Positions 61,072 to 64,000 of a stretch of 64,000 nt of DNA are shown in pieces (position 1 is the first letter of the stretch; every line of letters begins with the position of its first letter). This DNA comes from SHAN690 sp038131955. Lineage in GTDB: Bacteria; Bacteroidota; Bacteroidia; Flavobacteriales_G; Salibacteraceae. The translations under genes and the position numbers were made by a program. Under the pieces are notes generated by a model. It was not told where the DNA came from and ran no database searches. It worked only from the letters and a program-made list of their open reading frames with translations. Location of the stretch: assembly GCA_038131955.1 (NCBI GenBank), contig JAYPQK010000014.1:43831-107830 (forward strand). The letters are read 5' to 3'.

Positions 61072-61464
61072 CTACGCTTTTAACTGATTTTCGTGGGAGT
61101 CCGGGGTATCTTTCGCAGCGCTTTTACTGAATTGCTCCCTCAACCAAACCTTTTGAAAACTCCGCAGAAGATACAACCTTGCAAGGTCTTCATCTTCAAG
61201 GGAGTCTAAGAGGATGTTCTTAGGCAGGTCGATCCGATAGTGCAGGCTATCCCGCAAGGGTTTATTACCTTGCAGCTCCTGAATGACGCCAACGATGAAC
61301 GAGAAAGGGTCTTCTTTGTCTTCCTCGAAGTGCTCGTCGAGACGAACGCCAGCCATCCTCATATCCTTTTGTAGCTGCAAAAGCGTACGATCTCTCCATG
61401 ATGAGTCTCGCATGAGCGAATCAAATCGTTTAGTCATCTCGAGTGTAAAACCATTGTCTTCCAA
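61072..61464 (-). CDS. Protein of unknown function upstream of odhA
   Basis: A 130-residue, highly charged and mostly helical protein with no signal peptide or membrane segment. Two starts are possible: TTG at 61464, or ATG at 61437 (MTKRFDSLMRDSSWRD). Features: RDRTLLQLQKDMRMAGVRLDEHFEEDKEDPF, then FIVGVIQELQGNKPL and LARLYLLRSFQKVWLREQF. I recognise no family. Its stop lies 29 bases before the odhA ATG on the same strand, so it is likely the first gene of the odhAB operon. That could mean a regulator or assembly factor of the complex, but this is inference from position only. Confidence 0.7.
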   Translation of the reverse strand: MEDNGFTLEMTKRFDSLMRDSSWRDRTLLQLQKDMRMAGVRLDEHFEEDKEDPFSFIVGVIQELQGNKPLRDSLHYRIDLPKNILLDSLEDEDLARLYLLRSFQKVWLREQFSKSAAKDTPDSHENQLKA

Positions 61465-61488
61465 TCGTGTTCAGGTTATTGAGAGATT

Positions 61489-62394
61489 ATGACGAAAGTA
61501 TTGATAACAGGCGGAACGGGAATGATCGGAACACCTCTGACCCAATTGATGCTGGACAGTGGCATCGAGGTGGTACATATGAGCCGCACTCCGTCAACGG
61601 ACGCCACTGTACCCACCTTTGAGTGGGACCCGAACGCTGGAACGATGGATCCCAAGGCACTTGATGGTGTAGATTCGATCATTCATCTAGCCGGTGCAGG
61701 CATTGCGGACAAACCTTGGAGCGATGAGCGAAAGCAGTTCATCATCGACAGCCGGGTTAAAACGGCAGAACTTCTTCACAAGGAAGTGAAGAAGCAAGGA
61801 ATTCGACTTAAGGCCTTCATCTCCGCTTCGGCGATCGGCTGGTACCCCTTGGTAATCAGTGATGAGACCTACACCGAAGATGCTCCTCCCGCAGAGGGTT
61901 ATCTCGGTCAGGTTTGCAAGGTCTGGGAAGAGGCCGCGGATCTGTTTGAAGATGTTTTTGACCGAGTGGTTAAGATGCGCATCGGTCTGGTTCTGAGTAA
62001 AGGACAGGGCGCGCTCAAGCAAATAGAAATGCCCGTCCGATTCTATGTTGGTGCCGGACTTGGTTCCGGTGAGCAAGCGATGTCTTGGATTCACCTTCAA
62101 GATGTTTGTCGCATGTTTCACCATGCCCTCACGCATGACCTCAAAGGAATCTACAACGCCGTTGGCCCTGACACGATCACCAACGAAGAATTCATGCAGA
62201 TCTTAGGAGATGTGATGGAAAAGCCCTTGATCTTACCTAACATTCCTGAGTTTGTGATCAAAACACTCTTTGGAGGTAAAGCGGACCTAGTGCTCAAAGG
62301 AGTCAAGCTTTCTTCCAAGAAAATTTTGGATACGGGATTTGAATTCGACTATCCTACGTTGAATTCTGCCTTGATGCAGATCTACAACGATTAG
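61489..62394 (+). CDS. TIGR01777-family NAD-dependent epimerase (SDR, SulA/YfcH-like)
   Basis: A 301-residue extended short-chain dehydrogenase. KVLITGGTGMIGTPLTQLML is the nucleotide-binding motif (G-x-x-G-x-x-G). DGVDSIIHLAGAGIADKPWSDERKQFI, FISASAIGWYP and the C-terminal DUF1731 region (NAVGPDTITNEEFMQILGDVM ... GVKLSSKKILDTGFEFDYPTL) define the TIGR01777 group. The usual catalytic Tyr-x3-Lys is not obvious, as is common here. Substrate unknown. It is divergent from the odhA operon, and its last 4 bases overlap the end of the convergent polyprenyl synthase gene. Confidence 0.92.
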   Translation: MTKVLITGGTGMIGTPLTQLMLDSGIEVVHMSRTPSTDATVPTFEWDPNAGTMDPKALDGVDSIIHLAGAGIADKPWSDERKQFIIDSRVKTAELLHKEVKKQGIRLKAFISASAIGWYPLVISDETYTEDAPPAEGYLGQVCKVWEEAADLFEDVFDRVVKMRIGLVLSKGQGALKQIEMPVRFYVGAGLGSGEQAMSWIHLQDVCRMFHHALTHDLKGIYNAVGPDTITNEEFMQILGDVMEKPLILPNIPEFVIKTLFGGKADLVLKGVKLSSKKILDTGFEFDYPTLNSALMQIYND

Positions 62395-63362
62395 GAAGTA
62401 CGCCCCATCAGATAGGCTACCAATGCTCTCAATTGGTCCTTAACTTCTTCGTTGCCTTCCACGGCATCAAGGGCCTTTGATGAGAGGGCTGAATACCGTT
62501 CGATCTCCGCTTGAAGCCGCTCCTTGATCCCTAACCGGTCGTAAACGGACATCACGTCTTTGATACGTTGCTCAAGGTCTTCATTGGCAAAGGCTGTATC
62601 TAGTGTTTTCCGATCCTCTTTACTCCCGAGTTCATAGGCCTTAATGGTCAGCCAAGTGCGTTTTCCTTCCCGAATATCGCCGCCGATGTCCTTCCCGAAA
62701 GATTCCGCATCGCCGAAGGTGTCGAGGAAGTCATCGCGCAACTGAAAGGCCAGTCCCATATCCTCCGCAAACACGCCGATCTGCTTGAGATTAGCGTCAG
62801 ATGCACCTGCGACGATGGCACCCAATTGCATGGCGCCACCAAGAAGAACCGCCGTCTTACAACGGATCATTTCGGTATACTCTTCGTCGCTCACATTTGA
62901 AGCGTGAGCGTAGTCCATATCTTTCTGCTGACCCTCGCACACGAGCAGTGCGGTGGCGGAAAATACTTCAAAAAGCTTAGGTAAAGCCTCCGGACTAGCC
63001 ATAGCTAGATGCTGGTAGGCCACCACCATCATGGCATCCCCACTAAGGATCCCAATGTTATCATCCCACTTCTTATGCACGGTTGGCAGCCCCCTGCGCA
63101 CATCGGCGCGATCCATGATGTCGTCGTGAACCAGGGTGAAGTTGTGAAAGATCTCGACAGCAAGCGCCTGATGCAGGGCATCTTCAGCCTTTGCGCCCAT
63201 GAGTTCCGCACCCATCATGGTCAGGATAGGACGAATCCGCTTCCCACCTAGGCGGAGGATGTAATGCACCGGTTCGTAAAGATTCCTTGGTTCTGAAGGC
63301 AGGTTCAGTGCCTCGATCTCTTTTTCGACGATCGATCGAAGGGCTGCGATTCTTTTATCCAT
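62391..63362 (-). CDS. Polyprenyl diphosphate synthase (trans-type)
   Basis: A 323-residue trans-isoprenyl diphosphate synthase. YILRLGGKRIRPILTMMGAEL is the substrate-binding start. The first Asp-rich motif is FTLVHDDIMDRADVRRG, in the short DD-x-x-D form. The second is AFQLRDDFLDTFGDAESFGKDIGGDIREGKRTW. The residues before the first motif (VEIFHNFTLVHDD) set chain length: a Phe five positions upstream suggests a short or medium product such as GGPP, while Bacteroidota homologues are often annotated as octaprenyl synthases. The product cannot be decided here. It lies 2 bases before the rfbA stop, so it is co-transcribed after rfbA. Confidence 0.92.
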   Translation of the reverse strand: MDKRIAALRSIVEKEIEALNLPSEPRNLYEPVHYILRLGGKRIRPILTMMGAELMGAKAEDALHQALAVEIFHNFTLVHDDIMDRADVRRGLPTVHKKWDDNIGILSGDAMMVVAYQHLAMASPEALPKLFEVFSATALLVCEGQQKDMDYAHASNVSDEEYTEMIRCKTAVLLGGAMQLGAIVAGASDANLKQIGVFAEDMGLAFQLRDDFLDTFGDAESFGKDIGGDIREGKRTWLTIKAYELGSKEDRKTLDTAFANEDLEQRIKDVMSVYDRLGIKERLQAEIERYSALSSKALDAVEGNEEVKDQLRALVAYLMGRTS

Positions 63363-63364
63363 GA

Positions 63365-64000
63365 TCAGCGAATGAAGTTGAGCAGGTATTCTCCATATCC
63401 GCTCTTCACGAGAGGAGTTGCCAGGTCGCGCAACTCATCTGCCGAAATGAAGCCCATTCGATAGGCCACCTCTTCAATGCAGCCCACCTTGAGCCCTTGG
63501 CGTTCCTCGATCACCTGAACAAACTGTCCGGCCTGCATCAGAGAAGGGAAAGTTCCGGTATCCAACCAAGCGTAACCACGGCCCATCACACGAACTTCCA
63601 GATCCCCTTGTGCCAGATACCATTTGTTTACGTCGGTGATCTCATACTCACCACGTGGACTTGGCTCCAGCTCCTCCGCTACTTTAACCACACGGTTATC
63701 GTAGAAATACAAACCCGGAACGGCATAATTCGACTTTGGATTTGCTGGCTTTTCCTCGAGAGAGATAGCCTTGAGATCTTTATCAAACTCGACTACACCA
63801 TAGCGCTCAGGGTCGTGCACGTGATAGGCAAACACAACGCCGCCTTTCGGATTGACCGCAGACTGAACGAGATTGTGGAAGGCGTTACCAAAGAAGATGT
63901 TATCTCCTAAGATCAGCGCGACGTCATCGTTCCCAATGAACTCTTTACCGAGCACAAAGGCCTGAGCAAGGCCGTTTGGAACTTCTTGCACCTTGTAGGA
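63365..64000 (-). CDS. rfbA: Glucose-1-phosphate thymidylyltransferase, C-terminal part (start outside window)
   Basis: The frame is open to the window edge, so only the last ~211 residues are present. QEVPNGLAQAFVLGKEFIGNDDVALILGDNIFFG carries the metal-binding Asp of sugar nucleotidyltransferases. EEKPANPKSNYAVPGLYFYD, GEYEITDVNKWYL and GYAWLDTGTFPSLMQAGQFVQVIEERQGLKVGCIEEVAYRMGFI are diagnostic of RmlA. It makes dTDP-glucose for rhamnose and O-antigen. The C-terminus (LVKSGYGEYLLNFI) is standard. It precedes the polyprenyl synthase gene by 2 bases. Confidence 0.95.
   Translation of the reverse strand, partial: SYKVQEVPNGLAQAFVLGKEFIGNDDVALILGDNIFFGNAFHNLVQSAVNPKGGVVFAYHVHDPERYGVVEFDKDLKAISLEEKPANPKSNYAVPGLYFYDNRVVKVAEELEPSPRGEYEITDVNKWYLAQGDLEVRVMGRGYAWLDTGTFPSLMQAGQFVQVIEERQGLKVGCIEEVAYRMGFISADELRDLATPLVKSGYGEYLLNFIR

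Overview
The window comes from a member of the Bacteroidota, most likely a free-living, probably marine, Flavobacteriales (Cryomorphaceae/Schleiferiaceae-like). Evidence: Type IX secretion (T9SS) C-terminal sorting domains of types A and B, SprB-type repeats, GldL/GldM-like sequence, DUF6089-type barrels, a PorV-like protein, Bacteroidota promoters of the TAnnTTTG type with very short leaders, and gene orders familiar from this phylum (coaX-barrel-TPR-lptC-CNNM-PPIase; nadK-barrels-uppS-bamA-ompH-ompH-murI). There is no prophage, CRISPR array or transposase.

Layout. 1-1.1 kb: end of recG and a TspO/MBR membrane protein. 1.3-4.1 kb: a small secreted protein, then a PadR repressor co-transcribed with a GldL/GldM-like membrane protein, and a divergent gliding-associated lipoprotein. 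4.2-7.6 kb: hemL, a methyltransferase, a UbiA-like membrane protein and an unknown exported protein. 7.7-10.6 kb: gcvP, interrupted by a 1-base frameshift. 10.6-16.0 kb: two tandem T9SS surface proteins. 16.1-18.6 kb: gpmI and a histidine kinase. 18.7-19.9 kb: a lipoprotein gene with an in-frame stop, and a compact tRNA-Phe. 20-27.7 kb: coaX and an envelope-biogenesis run ending in a PpiD-like isomerase. 27.7-41.7 kb: a tight same-strand cluster of exported proteins with a TonB-dependent receptor, a PorV-like protein, a propeller-like lipoprotein and a secreted endonuclease I. It is split by an inverted-repeat-flanked GxxExxY cassette. 41.7-43.2 kb: hydrolase and pdxJ. 43.3-53.6 kb: CBS protein, Omp85-like protein, nadK, two barrels, uppS, bamA, two Skp/OmpH chaperones, murI. 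53.6-57 kb: gamma-carbonic-anhydrase-like protein, Nfu protein, T9SS type B protein. 57-64 kb: odhB/odhA, an unknown gene, a TIGR01777 epimerase, a polyprenyl synthase and the 3' part of rfbA.

How it fits together. Much of the window builds or populates the outer membrane: isoprenoid carrier (polyprenyl synthase, UppS), peptidoglycan precursor (MurI), periplasmic chaperones (two Skp-like, PpiD-like), BamA, LptC, and at least five T9SS cargoes. The rest is central metabolism (HemL, GcvP, GpmI, CoaX, NadK, PdxJ, OdhAB).

Most interesting: (1) a PadR-controlled protein that joins two GldL-like hairpins to a GldM-like segment but has no acidic residue in the GldL-like helices; (2) the GxxExxY cassette, whose repeats apparently supply the start of the TonB receptor gene; (3) the exported TonB/PorV-like cluster of unknown function. 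Three separate lesions (gcvP frameshift, in-frame stop, shortened tRNA) lie within about 10 kb and need a check against raw reads.
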